Part shown: positions 34,701-45,272 of the stretch, one piece after another | Position numbering within the stretch: the stretch's first letter is position 1 | Layout of the letters: each line of letters opens with the position of its first letter | From: Entoloma clypeatum | Taxonomy: Eukaryota > Basidiomycota > Agaricomycetes > Agaricales > Entolomataceae | DNA length: 64,000 nt | NCBI GenBank assembly: GCA_963565915.1 | Contig: OY751492.1 | Location: 62,001-126,000 of the forward strand | Direction: 5' to 3' | Notes under the pieces: model-generated | Databases searched by the model: none | What the model was told of the DNA's origin: nothing | What the model saw: only the letters and a program-made list of their open reading frames with translations | Translations under genes and position numbers: made by a program

Positions 34701-35268
34701 GATCCGACTTTTTGGGTGCATCTTTGTCGCGCACCTCAACCATGCGAACCCGGTGTTTGCCACCATTTAGGTTAACCCTGAAATCCGAGTGTTTGGTTCG
34801 ACATGTTGTTGGGCACCGGTTAAATGTTACCGCGCCGGTTGTCCAATTGATTGTGGGGTTGTGGTGTACCAACCAGTCATGTCCCAAGAGCATGTCCGTC
34901 CTCCCAATGTCTAGTACCATTGCTTCCATGGCTTCCTGATGTGCTCCCAAATCCAGCTTGACTTCGGCAAGTTGGCTCGCTTTCTGTTGTCGATTTGGTG
35001 ATCCATCCACATTTAGAATTGCTATGGGCGGTATTCCTCGTGTGGGGAGGTTCCGCTCGTGTACTATTCTGGGATGAATGCATGTGCGTTCACATCCGCT
35101 GTCAACCTCAGGTCGGATAACCTTTGGTCCTCGTCGTGTCCTGAGCTGAGCTAACAGCCTGATTTCTCGTCTTTTTAGAGGTTTATCTCCCTTCACAATC
35201 TTAGTTGACGCAGTGGCTCGCTTGGCAGGGATGACATAGGTTCTATTGTCTGCAGTCATACAAGGCAA
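31750..35268 (-). pseudogene. Gypsy 2 pol: protease, RT, RNase H, integrase, chromodomain
   Basis: In order on the minus strand: aspartic protease (EVDSGCERTCI), RT (FINKKDGSKRLVQDYHMVN, YMDDIVVIG), RNase H (FRVETDASGYAIGAVLSQ), integrase zinc region (HDAPVAGHPGQYRTHE... GCDTCQRNK) and core (WEDIGIDVMGPIPES), then GDKVWLEG. A C-terminal chromodomain ([18 protein letters not shown]) directs insertion to marked chromatin in chromoviruses. In-frame TGA codons occur after DLNQ (33364), near 32512, after LNAL (about 32108) and after ILDS (about 31902), where Arg CGA is plausible; one frame slip lies near 33330. Not functional. Confidence 0.85.
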
Positions 35269-35309
35269 GCAAGTCCGTTTAATAGATAAGGGTTGCGACT
35301 TAGCGTCGT

Positions 35310-36512
35310 TTAATCGGACCCTTCGGAAAAATCCTTCTCGTCGGCTTCTAAGATTGTGGTTTCATCATTCTCAGCATCTTCCTCGGACACCTTCCTAACC
35401 CTTCCGGAGTTCTTCTTCGGCTTGCGGCAGTTGCGCGCGATATGGCCTTCTTGGTCACAGTTGAAACATTTGCGACCATCTTTCTTCTTTGGAGCGCTAC
35501 AGTCTTTAGCCAGATGACCGAAGCGCTGACAGTTGTAGCAATGGGCTACTCCTGCTTTGTCGATCTCCATGGCTTTGCCCTGACCACCATAAGTGGTCCC
35601 CGATCTGGTGTGTATGTCGCCGCCACCTCAGATGACCAGTGCATGTCCTTCCATCTGTCGTCCCTTGTTTCGGATCTCCTTTGCGTAATCGGTGTACGTC
35701 TTGCCATCACTAGCCACTTGTTCAGAGATTCTGCAGTTGATGTTCTTCTCTAGGATGTATTTCCCAGTTTCTTCGCCAAGGTTTGACAGTTTCAAGAGTT
35801 CTTCAAATTCATCCAAGAATTCATCAACGGTGCATTTCTCTTCTTTCAGGACTTCGAGTCTTGCTTTGGCAGCGACCGATTTGTTGGCGATGGAGAATCA
35901 TGTGGCAATATCATCGGAAAAACCTAGCCAGGTGATGTTCTCGTTGTCAACGGCAAGAGCGTCTAACTTGTTACTGGCCCAGTGTCTGCCGGACCCTTCC
36001 ATCATGCGGGATAACACCGCAAGAATCTTCTGATCGTCTGTGAGGCTCTTTTGGAACCTGATGTATAGTTTGGTGGCTTTCCACCACTCGTCGAAGGTGT
36101 ATCTGTCCTTGAACATCCCAGGATCCTTGATGATCTTGGATGTATCCATTGTTTGTACAGCCGGAGCTTCTGCCATGTTTAGAGTCTGCGGAGGAGAAGA
36201 GGAGTCGGGTTGTTGGGATGAAGATGGGGTTCGGGATACAGGTAAGGATTGAAAATGAGTCCCTGTTCTAGGCGTCTGTTCGATATCTGACTGCACGGAG
36301 TCAAAAGTAAATTCGTCAGGGGACTCGTCGGCGGAATCGGTGGCAAAACATTCAGAGTATTTCCTCTGTAAATCTCTAAGGAATCTCTGTTCCTGTGCGT
36401 CTGTTGGTCTCGAGAAGGGGTCAAGTCTCTCGTTTTGTGCCCAATGGTTGTACTTGGTCTGTTGTTCTTCGGTGGTGAAGTGGGTGTAGATCTGCTGCTT
36501 CGAGTAAGACAT
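35310..36512 (-). pseudogene. Gypsy 2 gag with two zinc knuckles
   Basis: The frame starts MSYSKQQIYTHFTTEEQ. It contains a capsid-like segment (DPGMFKDRYTFDEWWKATKLYI) and ends in two CCHC knuckles (CYNCQRFGHLAKDC and CFNCDQEGHIARNC) that would bind genomic RNA. In-frame TGA codons after SDDIAT (about 35898) and GHALVI (about 35626) interrupt it; both are consistent with former CGA. The frame ends at TAA just before 35310. Confidence 0.8.
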
Positions 36513-36965
36513 GATGATGTGGCTCTGGGACGTCTCAATGTGAGCGTCCTAATCAATCTTCTAATAACGGTTGTCTGGACACCGATAAACTCTCTGATCT
36601 CTGTGATCTGACCTGTCTGAGGTCCTTCTTGAATGTGAAAGCTTTCGAGTTCGTTCTGTCAGGCGTTATAGCGCGCGATCTGGTGTTGTCGAGCAAGATG
36701 GATGCTCTCTGCTATCTCGCCATGGGGGCGATGCTCGTCGTTGTCTAGTTCTTTGTCAAGCACCTGCTGTAGAATGTGACGGATCTCCGATTTGATGTAC
36801 TGCTGGATGAGTGTAAAATCGATACTGTCGAGGACTTAGCTCCTCCTGTCGGGCTTCTGGCATGCTGAATGGGTTACTGGTGAAGTCTTCAAAGAAGCGC
36901 GACGTCTTGACTCGTCTGGTAGTTGCTCTCTTCACTCTGGGCGAACCTAACGAGATTTAGCAACT

Positions 36966-37367
36966 TGTTATGCTTAACAAACTGTTCCAAGGTTCAGGCA
37001 GAGTATGCAGGAAAGTGGAAAGGCGAAGAGCAAAGTGATTGCTAAATCTAAGGAATCTACTACAGTACAGGAGGTTTATATAGGTACTGACTATAGGCAG
37101 TAGCGGATGAGTCAGTACTGTGGAAGGCAGTGCACATGAGTAAGGTGACTGTGGAAGGCTATGTACAATAAGTAAGCTGACTGCGGAAAGCGAGTCAGCG
37201 TGGGAGCGAAGTATACTAAAGGGGATGACGAAGTAATGTAGTGAGTCAGACTGGGAATCGAAGGTTGCGAAAGTAGACATTAGACATGGTAAGTTCATAA
37301 GAGGGTGCCGAGCCGGGTTGATAAGTAAAAGTGATGATGTCGTCTGCATACTGTAGAGTCCGTAACA
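36966..37367 (-). repeat. 5' LTR of Gypsy 2
   Basis: 402 bp copy of 30766-31166. Flanked on the right by the CAGCG half of the target duplication, after which the LINE sequence resumes. Confidence 0.9.
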
Positions 37368-37461
37368 CAGCGCAAAGCTCTGTCAAGCTGATAAGACCTT
37401 GCACCAGGTTGGGGGAGTCTGTGGTACACAAACATGTTAGTATGCATGTCCAAATACTCAA
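37368..37461 (-). mobile_element. LINE fragment (right part, split by Gypsy 2)
   Basis: Continues the LINE interrupted at 30765: GCGCAAAGCTCTGTCAAGC matches 40372-40391 with few changes, and similarity fades near 37461, the 5' truncation point. Confidence 0.75.
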
Positions 37462-37495
37462 ATACACGGGCTGAATGGATCACAATTGCTGAATT

Positions 37496-37804
37496 TGTTG
37501 AGGCGACGCTAAGTCAAACGACGTCGCGAGCCCAAACTTAGGAACTTAGAAGATAGAACGTGGAAAGATGAGGAAGGGGCTGTATTGCCAAGAGACCCAG
37601 CAGGAATCTCAAGAGAACAAGCTATGGAATACAAGTGAAAGTACCCTACTTATATATGTAAATGCCATGAGGCTGCGTTGAGGCAGTGTCATGCTGCGCG
37701 ACTCCAGATCCTTCGCATCCTGCTGCGCGCTAATGATAAGATGTCCTCATGTATGACCCAATGTAGATAAGATAAGATTGAAAAGTGAAAATATGATCAT
37801 AACA
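37496..37804 (-). repeat. 3' LTR of Gypsy 1
   Basis: 309 bp; TGTTGAGGCGACG...GATCATAACA on the plus strand. Same family as 447-734 and 44900-45217, including GATAA repeats. Confidence 0.9.
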
Positions 37805-40254
37805 TTACCCCCTTTCTAGATCTCGACTTCCAGGCAAGATATGATGTCGTCCGGGGTGTCCATGAAATTCTCATATGGTTTAAATTTTAATCCTTCAAAG
37901 ATGTTTGCACGTAAGCGCCGGGGTGCATTCGGGTTTAATTTAAAGAAGTCCTCCACCGGTTCCTTGGCATGTTCCAGGTGATCCTCAGGTTCCCACGTGT
38001 TGTGGTCCGGAGTCAGACCTTCCCATTGCATTAAATATTCCAGCTTTCCTCTCTTCAACGTTGAGTCAATAACTTTAGCAACATTGTACTCCTCTTCGCC
38101 ATTGATAACTATCGGGTTTGGTGCCTGCACCCTTTGTGATCTAAATAGTGGTTCCTTAAATAATCGGACCCTTGATACATTGATAACCGGGTGGATTTTC
38201 CATAACTTTGGCAATTTAAGTTCCACAGCGTGTGACGAAATGATCTTGGTTATGGTATAGGGTCCAATCCATTGTTCGGTGAGTTTCTTTAAGGGTCGGT
38301 TCAACTTCAGGTCTTTAGTCAATAACCAAACTTTGTCGCCAACTTTGTAAACTGGTGCATCACCCCATTTCAGGTTCGCATACTGCTCCATCTCTTCTCG
38401 TGCTTTTACTAGCACCGCTTCTGCCTCCTCATGGATTTTCTTCATTCACTCTGTGAATTCTTTGGCTGGTTCTGACCTTTCTGCCCTCTGAGGTTCTATG
38501 CCCATCCTAGGGTTAAACCCATAATTTACATAGAACGGCGAAAACTGAGTTGCCATGTGAATTTTATTATTATAGGCAAACTCCGCAGTTGCCATCCATT
38601 CGGGCCAGTCTGTTTGCCAATGGGAGATAAAGGATCTTAGATATTGTTCCAATTCTTGGTTGATGTGTTCCGTCTGTCCATTTGATGTTAACAATTCTGG
38701 AAGTCCATGAAGTTTCCAGACTTCATCCCGATATAATTTAGCCAATCCTTCTGCTGAGACTTCATCACGTGTTTTGATAAAGTGTGATTGCTTAGTGGAT
38801 CTGCAAGCCACAACTAATACTGTGTTGTACCCCTGAGCTTCTGGGAGTCCTACAATAAAATCTGCCGTAACGTGTTTCCATGGTCCAGCATGTTCCATGT
38901 TTGCTTTTAATTTACCGGCTAGCGCTTGAGGCATGTTCTTTGATCATTGGCATTTGTCACAGCCCTCGATGTAAGCTTTGACCATGTTTGTGATTCCAGG
39001 CCACCAATAATTACATGTAATTAATTCTAGGGTTTTCCATTGACCCGGATGTCCAGTGACTGGATTGTCGTGATGTAATTTAATAATTTCCACCCTGAGT
39101 TCCTGATCCTTTGGAACGTACACCTTTCCTCTGTGCAACCATAAACCCTGCTCCTCATGCCATTCCTCCGCTCATAATGTTTTTGTGTTTGTTTTCTTTA
39201 ATTCTTCCACTGCTTTGAGCACTTGCTCATCAAACTCTTTTGCATCCCTGATGCATTTCAATAGTTTAGTTTCTTCTCCATCAATACGTAGATGTCCCTG
39301 ATCCATTGCACGCAAGTGGAAATATTCCGGTTTCAATAGTGTTACATCCTCATTGTCATTTTCCACCCCCTTTCTATGGTCAACTCTTCTTGAAAGAGTG
39401 TCCGCCTTCCCCATTGAAGTTCCTGCCTTGTGTATTAATTTAAAGTTGAAATGTGTTAGATACAACGCCCAACGTGCTTGTCTGCGATTAAGCTTTTGAC
39501 CCTGCATGAAGTACTTGAGGTTTTTATGATCGGTCCAGCTCTCGACCTCATGTTTGGCTCCTTCAAGGTGGTGTCTCCATGCTTCCAGCGCTCGAATTAT
39601 GCCCAGCATTTCCTTATCGTGTACGTCGTAATTTCTTTCCACATCATTTAATCCTTTAGATAAAAAGGCACATGGCCTCCATTTCTCATCCTCACATTCC
39701 ATAGATAGAATCGCTCCCGTGGCGAAGTCTGATTCTACTCTTAACTTCCGATCCAGATCGGGCAATACCAATATGGGTGCTTCTGTAAATAACCTTTTTA
39801 GCTCGTCGAACGCTTCCTCCTGTTCCGTACTCCATTTTCATATCATGTCCTTCCTTGTTAACTTATGTAATGGTCTGGCCACTTTAGAGAAATCCTTGAT
39901 GAATCTCTGATAGAAGTTGGCGAGTCCAAGGAATGATTGTACTTCCTTGACCTTAGTCGGTGTCGGCCATTGTTTGATGGCGTCTACTTTCGAAGGGTCC
40001 ATCCGAATTCCATCCTTTCCAATAATTAATCCCAAGAACTCTATTTTGTCTCTATTGAAGAAACATTTCTCTGGTTTCAGGAATAAATCGTTTTCTCGTA
40101 ATCTTTTCAAAACTTCCTCCACTATGGCGTCATGTCCTTCCTCTCCTTCTGTTGCCACCAATATATCATCGATATAAATAACCACATATCCCTGGTTGAT
40201 CAAGTCCCTAAAGATATCGTTCATCATGGTCTGGAACGTGTTCGGGGAATTATT

Positions 40255-41609
40255 ATTATTATTATTATTTTTTTGGTCAACAATTTATATAGCGGTATAC
40301 TAGGAGTACAGTCCGCTTGACATAGAGTAAACTACATCGATCCGAGGATCTACGTATGCATGAAGAACAAGCGGCGCAAAGCTCCGTCAAGCTGATAAGT
40401 CCTCGCGCCAGGACAGGGGAGTCTGTTATAAACAAACATGTTAGTATGCGCACCCAAATATTTGGCCAAGTGATACAAGAGCACTCCAACCTTGTGAGGT
40501 TGGCCGTTGGCGGCGCTGGGGGGTGTCTGCGCCCTACCCACCAAAGAAGTGCCTGTGCAGTTCTTACCCTTCGATCGTGTTCGCTTGCCAGAGGGGGCTG
40601 CACCCCTTTGTACCCAGCGCGCTACCACATGACTACCGCCAACGGTTGTGTTGGGCGTTGGATGATCTCTAAAGGCAAATGCCCCTGGGTTGTCCATAAT
40701 GAATTTCCCAAAGATGTCCCAGATGGGAGAGTTCCTCGAGAAGGTGGGCATGTCTGGGGGCCTGGTGGGGTGGTGCAGACATTTGTAGAATATGTGGGCA
40801 AAGTCCTCGACGGACCCCTATCCACAGTCACATTGTTCAATCTTGTCACCAATACTGAACCTATGTCTATAGTGGCCAATTGGGGCGTGACTGGTGAGGC
40901 CGCGGACCATTTGAGCCGTGAGGGATTGGGAGTGACCCACATCCTTAAGCCATGTGCCGCCCTTGAGATGGGACGGCTTCATTCTTTTGGCCCGAGCATG
41001 GTCTTGGCGTCTGATGCATGACCTCGGGAATTGGTAGTGACGGCCAACATACTTGGGGGACTGATACAGGTTGTTCCAGTCGCCTAGCATGTCATCCGTG
41101 AATTGTTTCATATTGAAATCGAGGGATCTGGAGGCCGACTCACCACACTCAACATGTATCGAGGAGGCGGAGTCGTGCACTGCACGGTGGGGTTCGAAGC
41201 CACGGTCCAAGCAATCAGGGACATGGTGAAAGAAGACCTTGGATTTCAGACCTGGCTCCTCAAACCAAGAAACCAGGTTACTGATGATAGCGAGCGCAGT
41301 TGCCTGCGAGGAGTGGAGGTCCGGGTCTGTGGCATGCCAAATGGCATTAACAGAGTCGGTGAAGATGTGGATTTCTTCCAGTTGGGAGAGACCCCCTAGC
41401 AGAGTGACCAGGTTGGAGAACCCGTGTCCTATTGCTAAGGTTTCAGTGTCGTCAGAGACTGCGAGGCCACCAGCCACCCAGTCTTTGTTGATGGAGTACC
41501 CCATGTGCCAGGTTTTCCAAGCTGCAACAGCTTGATGGCCCGACACAAGGGAGGGAACGACCACGTCGGTGACAATGACAGCGGATTTGTTAGAGCAGAT
41601 GTTGGCATC
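40255..41609 (-). mobile_element. 5'-truncated LINE inserted in Gypsy 1 RT
   Basis: A 13-bp target duplication TCGGGGAATTATT flanks it (40242-40254 and 41610-41622). Its 3' end, on the minus strand, finishes in A-rich and (AAT)n sequence (plus strand ATT repeats and eight T). It interrupts the RT codons for GLNNSP. The same family supplies the split fragment at 30641-30765 and 37368-37461, and this copy preserves the empty Gypsy 2 target site. Confidence 0.85.
40350..41564 (-). pseudogene. LINE RNase H and zinc-binding C-terminus
   Basis: The frame runs through an RNase H-like domain (ADTETLAIGHGFSN region, EEIHIFTDSVNAIWHA, later FFHHVPDC) and reaches QCDCG. A TAG codon follows (about 40818), then the same frame continues as a Cys/His region (EDFAHIFYKC) and a tail ending near 40350. 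Polymerase and endonuclease parts are absent owing to 5' truncation. The zinc motif differs from the LINE at 6198-7048, so this is another family. Confidence 0.65.
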
Positions 41610-42992
41610 TCGGGGAATTATTCAATCCAAAAAACATGACTGTTGGTTCAAAGGCTCCATCAGGGGTCGTAAATGCCGCTTTCCACTCATCTCCTTCCTT
41701 GATGCGCACATTGTTGTAGCCCCATCTGAGATCCATCTTGGTGAACCTTTTCTTTCCTTTTAACTTATTGATCAACTCCGGAATCAACGGGAGGGGATAA
41801 TTATTGCAGACAGTCCAGTTGTTGATATGTCGGTAATCCTGTACCATTCATTTCTTTCCATCCTTTTTGGGCATAAAGAATACTGGCGAAGTTTGTGGTG
41901 ACTTGGTAGGTCGAATATATCCTTTGCATAATTGATCGTCCACAAATTCGGATACTTCCTTCCTTTCATCCGGTGATAAAGGATAGACTTTGGCCTTCTT
42001 TGGTACAAAATCTGGCTTTAGGTCTATGGCGTGATCCCATGGTTTCCGGACTGGTAACCTTTCCGATGCTTTCTTTTCAAAGACTGATAGATAGTTGTGG
42101 TATTTCTGGGGGACAACCTGTTCCGCCGGTACTTCATCTGAGGATTCTCTCTTAGCTGCTCTGAGCATGTGGATCACCTCTTCTTCCACTTCTTCTTCAT
42201 TTCCTTCTACTACCTCTTCAATTCTTCCACCCCATCTGGTTCTTGCAGTTTTATTTAAATAACGTGTTCGACGCATGCCACATTCTTCTGGACATCTTGA
42301 TAGTTTAATCTCCGCTTTTTCCCAATCGATCTCTGGATTATGGCATTTCAGCCAAGTGTGTCCAACAATCATTTTAGCCTTTCCTAGGTTGCATGCTTCA
42401 AACACTGCTATTTCCACGTGTCCCTTATACTGCATGGCCATGACTGCCTCATGTGTGATTGAACCTCCTTGGTTAAGTGTGCCATCAATGTTGTAGACCC
42501 AAATGGGGAAAGGTAGTTCCCTTAATTTAATATTGTTTCTCTTGGCGAAGTCCAGATCAATGAACATCCCTGTCGCCCCTGAGTCCAATAATGCATTGAC
42601 ATCAAAGGTGTGTTTGTCCTGCAATGTTTCCAGCATGATTTTTATCATAAGCTCCTTTTCCAAAGAAGTGGATCGAATAAAAGATGGTTCACCCATAGAG
42701 TCCATTTGCCTATTTAAGTTATCTGATTCATCTGAACAGGGAATTAAGCATTCGTCCATAAGGGCCGAACCAAGTCTTGTTTCCAAGGACTCCCCAATGA
42801 TATAGTTTACAAGCATATCTAAGTCTGATTCATCTTTTTTTTGTTTTTCTCTCCTAGGTTTATCTAATAGTATTTTATTGTATGTAACTGCTGTGTCCAA
42901 AAGTTTCTGAAACCATGATTTTACAGTGTCCTTATGTATGTAAGAGTCTATAGGCAATTGTTCGTACCGATTTGTCAGAGCCAGCAGGGGAA

Positions 42993-44065
42993 TTACTGGT
43001 TGACGTTCACAAAACCCTGCTGCCCTGCAGCTTGTCCATTGGGATTCAGCGCAGGCGCACTATTGACACCCATTTGTCCATTTGTGGCTTGACGTGCTTG
43101 ACACCTTGCTGTTATCTGCCTCAGAATTTCTTCCTCCTTGTGCTCATCAATTTGTTTGATCATTGCCGCTTGTACCCTGCGCTGCAGCTGCCTGCAATCT
43201 CGGGCGAAATGCCCCTGTCCACCACAGTTATAGCAATTACCAGGTGCTCGTCGCTGGTTTCTGTCGACGTTCATCACATTCGGATCACGTCGTTGCTGCT
43301 GCTGACCGTTTTGCTGGGGATGGTACCCCCCATTCTGTTGTTGCCCAAAGGGCCTTGCGGCCGCAGTGCTTGCTGATTCTGGGGGCGATTTCCCCATTGG
43401 TTCCCTTGTCTTTGAGGTCCCTGCCTCATTCCTTGCCTCATGGCGTAATTCTCTTCAGCCCTTCCGATGGCTGAGATTTCTTCAACAGTTTCCTGCATGG
43501 TGTCCTGTCATCTTCCTTGCTGAAACAATTGCTGTATGATTGAGTCCCGGGCATTTCTCTCCAGTAAGGAAATCCCATGATGATCCTCAATTTTCCCTTT
43601 GATTGCCAGTGTTCCAAACTGCGTGATCCAATTGTCTGTTTTCATCTGGTTCTGTTTGAACCCCTCAATCTTTGCTCTGGCCCATTCTACTTCAGTGGTA
43701 GGGCGAAACCTTGTGGTAATCTCATAGATCAAGTTCCGATATGTTGGCCAGTCATTTGATTCCATGCACTGAGTGAGTCATGTCTCCCCATATGTTCCTG
43801 CAATCGGTCCATCTAATCGGGACCAGACCGTGATACAGATATCGTCATTCCCATGTAACAAATCTCGATTTACATGGATCCACGTGAGCATTTTTGCCCA
43901 CCATCCCAAAAACAGGGGTCAGGATCTATTATATTTGCCGAGATCTGCGGCTATTTCAATTCTTCAGCCTGGTCGGTGCAGTGGAGGAGGAGGAGGTGGT
44001 GCGATGGGGGGATCGTGATGCTCAGGGAGTTCGGGGGCTTCGTCCTGAAAATCTTGGTTGTCCAT
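42993..44065 (-). pseudogene. Gypsy 1 gag with one zinc knuckle
   Basis: The likely start is MDNQDFQDEAPELPEHHD at 44065, with a Pro-rich stretch. Then come AADLGKYNRS, a capsid-like segment (ESNDWPTYRNLIYEITTRF) and, near the end, a CCHC knuckle (CYNCGGQGHFARDC) within Gln/Arg-rich sequence, stop TAA at 42993. Four in-frame TGA codons (about 43964, 43918, 43771 and 43506) interrupt a frame that is otherwise continuous for about 350 codons. It would have formed the virus-like particle of the retrotransposon. Confidence 0.8.
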
Positions 44066-44386
44066 GATGGTGTTATGGTGGGGGGGGAGGGGGGGGGGGT
44101 GTTGTGGTTCAAACAATAGTACCTTATGTTGGGCGTGCAACCCTGTTCTGATGCTTAGGCAAAAAAAAAAAATCTGAAAAGAAAACCCAAAGAACAATCT
44201 GTCTACCCAGGCAGTCGGGATGCCCGAATGGAGGAAGATCTAGGAAAAATGAAGTCCATGCGGTCAATACCCCTATGCGTGCTGGACTGGTTGAATCGAG
44301 ATGTTGAGGAGTCGGGGGTTGGAACACCTTTTGCGAACTAGATGTGTACGGTCTTCTCTTCCAAACTGTCACACGTGCCAGCAACT

Positions 44387-44630
44387 GTTGGATTAGTAAT
44401 ATGCCACAGAACTCATATTGGGGTGCATGCAATATTTGCAAGTTGCCTGAATTGGTTAGCTCAGGTTGAGCATTTGTCAGGTTGATACTGCAGTGGTTGT
44501 ACTATTGTTGAGTGAGATAGAGTACTATCCAAGTTGAATCCCACAAGACCTGGTGGCTCAGTTGGTTAGAGCACTTGGTATATATCCAGGAGGTCCTGGG
44601 TTCAAACCCCAGTCTGGTCACATCTTTTGA
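44387..44630 (+). mobile_element. SINE-like tRNA-related insertion
   Basis: Comparison with the leader copy at 1-446 shows 244 extra bases, bounded by a perfect 8-bp duplication CAGCAACT (44379-44386 and 44631-44638). The insert contains a tRNA-like unit at 44547-44620 with pol III A and B boxes. A second, weaker A-box-like word (TTAGCTCAGGTTGAGC, about 44456-44471) suggests a dimeric origin. There is no protein coding. The tRNA part lies at the 3' side on the plus strand, unlike the usual 5' head of SINEs, so classification as a SINE is an inference. Confidence 0.7.
44547..44620 (+). tRNA. tRNA-like sequence, probably not a working tRNA
   Basis: A 74-nt cloverleaf can be drawn: acceptor GACCTGG/TCTGGTC (one mismatch), D arm GCTC..GAGC, anticodon stem CTTGG/CCAGG, T arm CTGGG TTCAAAC CCCAG. 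The A box TGGCTCAGTTGG and B box GGTTCAAACCC fit pol III consensus. The anticodon loop TATATAT would give UAU (Ile), but position 33 is A instead of the nearly invariant U, so decoding function is doubtful. Confidence 0.5.
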
Positions 44631-44899
44631 CAGCAACTTCCCCAAAGCTTAGATGCATCGGCCGTTGGTCACCTCAACATGGGACAGGCTCAATGTTTCC
44701 CTGTGTGTCTCGAACGGCAATGCTAGTTATAATGGGTGTACCAAGTGTTTCTCTTCTTATCCCTGAAGTCCAGGAGGTCCCCCTTAATGCTAGGGTCCGT
44801 GTATAGATGTGTATTTTTGACGAAAAAGCATGAAACGGCGAGGTTGAAGTGGAGGAAAGGGAAGTGAGTTTGGGCGGGCGAGTTTAGAGCTTGTTCTTC

Positions 44900-45217
44900 T
44901 GTTGAGGCGATGCTAAGTCAAATGATGTCGCGAGCCCAAACTTAGGAACGAAGTGGAGAAGTGGTAAGAGAACTGTATCGCCAAGAGATCCAGCAGGAAT
45001 CTCAAGAGAACAAGCTATTGAATACAAGTGAAAGTACCCTACTTATATATGTAAATGCCATGAGGCTGCGTTGAGGCAGCATCATGCTGCGCAACTCCAG
45101 ATCCTTCGCATCCTGCTGCGTGCTAATGATAAGATGTCCTCATGTACAACACGATGTAGATAAGATAAGATTGAGATAAGATAAGATAAAGTGAAAAATG
45201 AAAATATGATCATAACA
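44900..45217 (-). repeat. 5' LTR of Gypsy 1
   Basis: 318 bp; TGTTGAGGCGATG...GATCATAACA on the plus strand. Partner of 37496-37804. Confidence 0.88.
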
Positions 45218-45272
45218 CGGAGAACCTCTGTTGTAAGTTTTCATTTGTGGGCTCGTCTCCCAGCGGTGGCAG

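Larger units (their letters stand above)
30766..37367 (-). mobile_element. Ty3/Gypsy chromovirus, element 2 (inactive)
   Basis: The 6.6 kb element has paired LTRs (30766-31166 and 36966-37367) with TG..CA ends. A polypurine tract lies beside the left LTR (31167-31185; reverse complement TTGGAGAGGGGAACA). Gag, protease, RT, RNase H, integrase and chromodomain are on the minus strand. Target duplication is CAGCA/CAGCG (30761-30765 and 37368-37372). The unoccupied site is visible in the related LINE at about 40370-40376 (AAGCGGCGCAAAG). The coding region is interrupted mostly by TGA codons. Confidence 0.9.
37816..42957 (-). pseudogene. Gypsy 1 pol: protease, RT, RNase H, integrase, chromodomain
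   Basis: Minus-strand order: protease (NALLDSGATGMFIDLDFA), RT ([24 protein letters not shown] then, beyond the LINE, YIDDILVA), RNase H (LRVESDFATGAILS, WTDHKNLKYF), integrase (HHDNPVTGHPGQWKTLE, GCDKCQ, then HVTADFIVGLPEAQG) and chromodomain (EYLMQWEGLTPDHNTWEP), stop at 37816. Removing the 40255-41609 insertion with one target repeat restores GLNNSPNTFQT. TGA codons at about 41848, 39839, 39172, 38944 and 38446 fall at positions where Arg fits. Pol opens in a different frame from gag (RQPVIPLLALTNRYEQLP across the gag stop), which points to frameshift expression. Confidence 0.88.
37496..45217 (-). mobile_element. Ty3/Gypsy chromovirus, element 1 (inactive, with nested insertions)
   Basis: LTRs at 37496-37804 and 44900-45217 bracket gag and pol on the minus strand. 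A polypurine tract lies beside the left LTR (reverse complement AGAAAGGGGGTAA). A LINE (40255-41609) splits the RT domain and a 244-bp tRNA-related element (44387-44630) sits in the leader. No 5-bp target duplication is visible (GAATT on the left, CGGAG on the right), so the two ends may have been joined by recombination or the flank has decayed. At least nine in-frame TGA codons interrupt otherwise open gag and pol frames. Confidence 0.88.

Noticed and set aside
30634..37468. GCATGTC as a target duplication for the split LINE fragment
   Set aside because: The right-hand GCATGTC lies within sequence still alignable to the other LINE copy, so the match is coincidental.
44547..44620. Functional isoleucine tRNA (UAU anticodon)
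   Set aside because: Position 33 is A rather than U, the acceptor stem has a mismatch, and the unit sits inside a mobile insertion.
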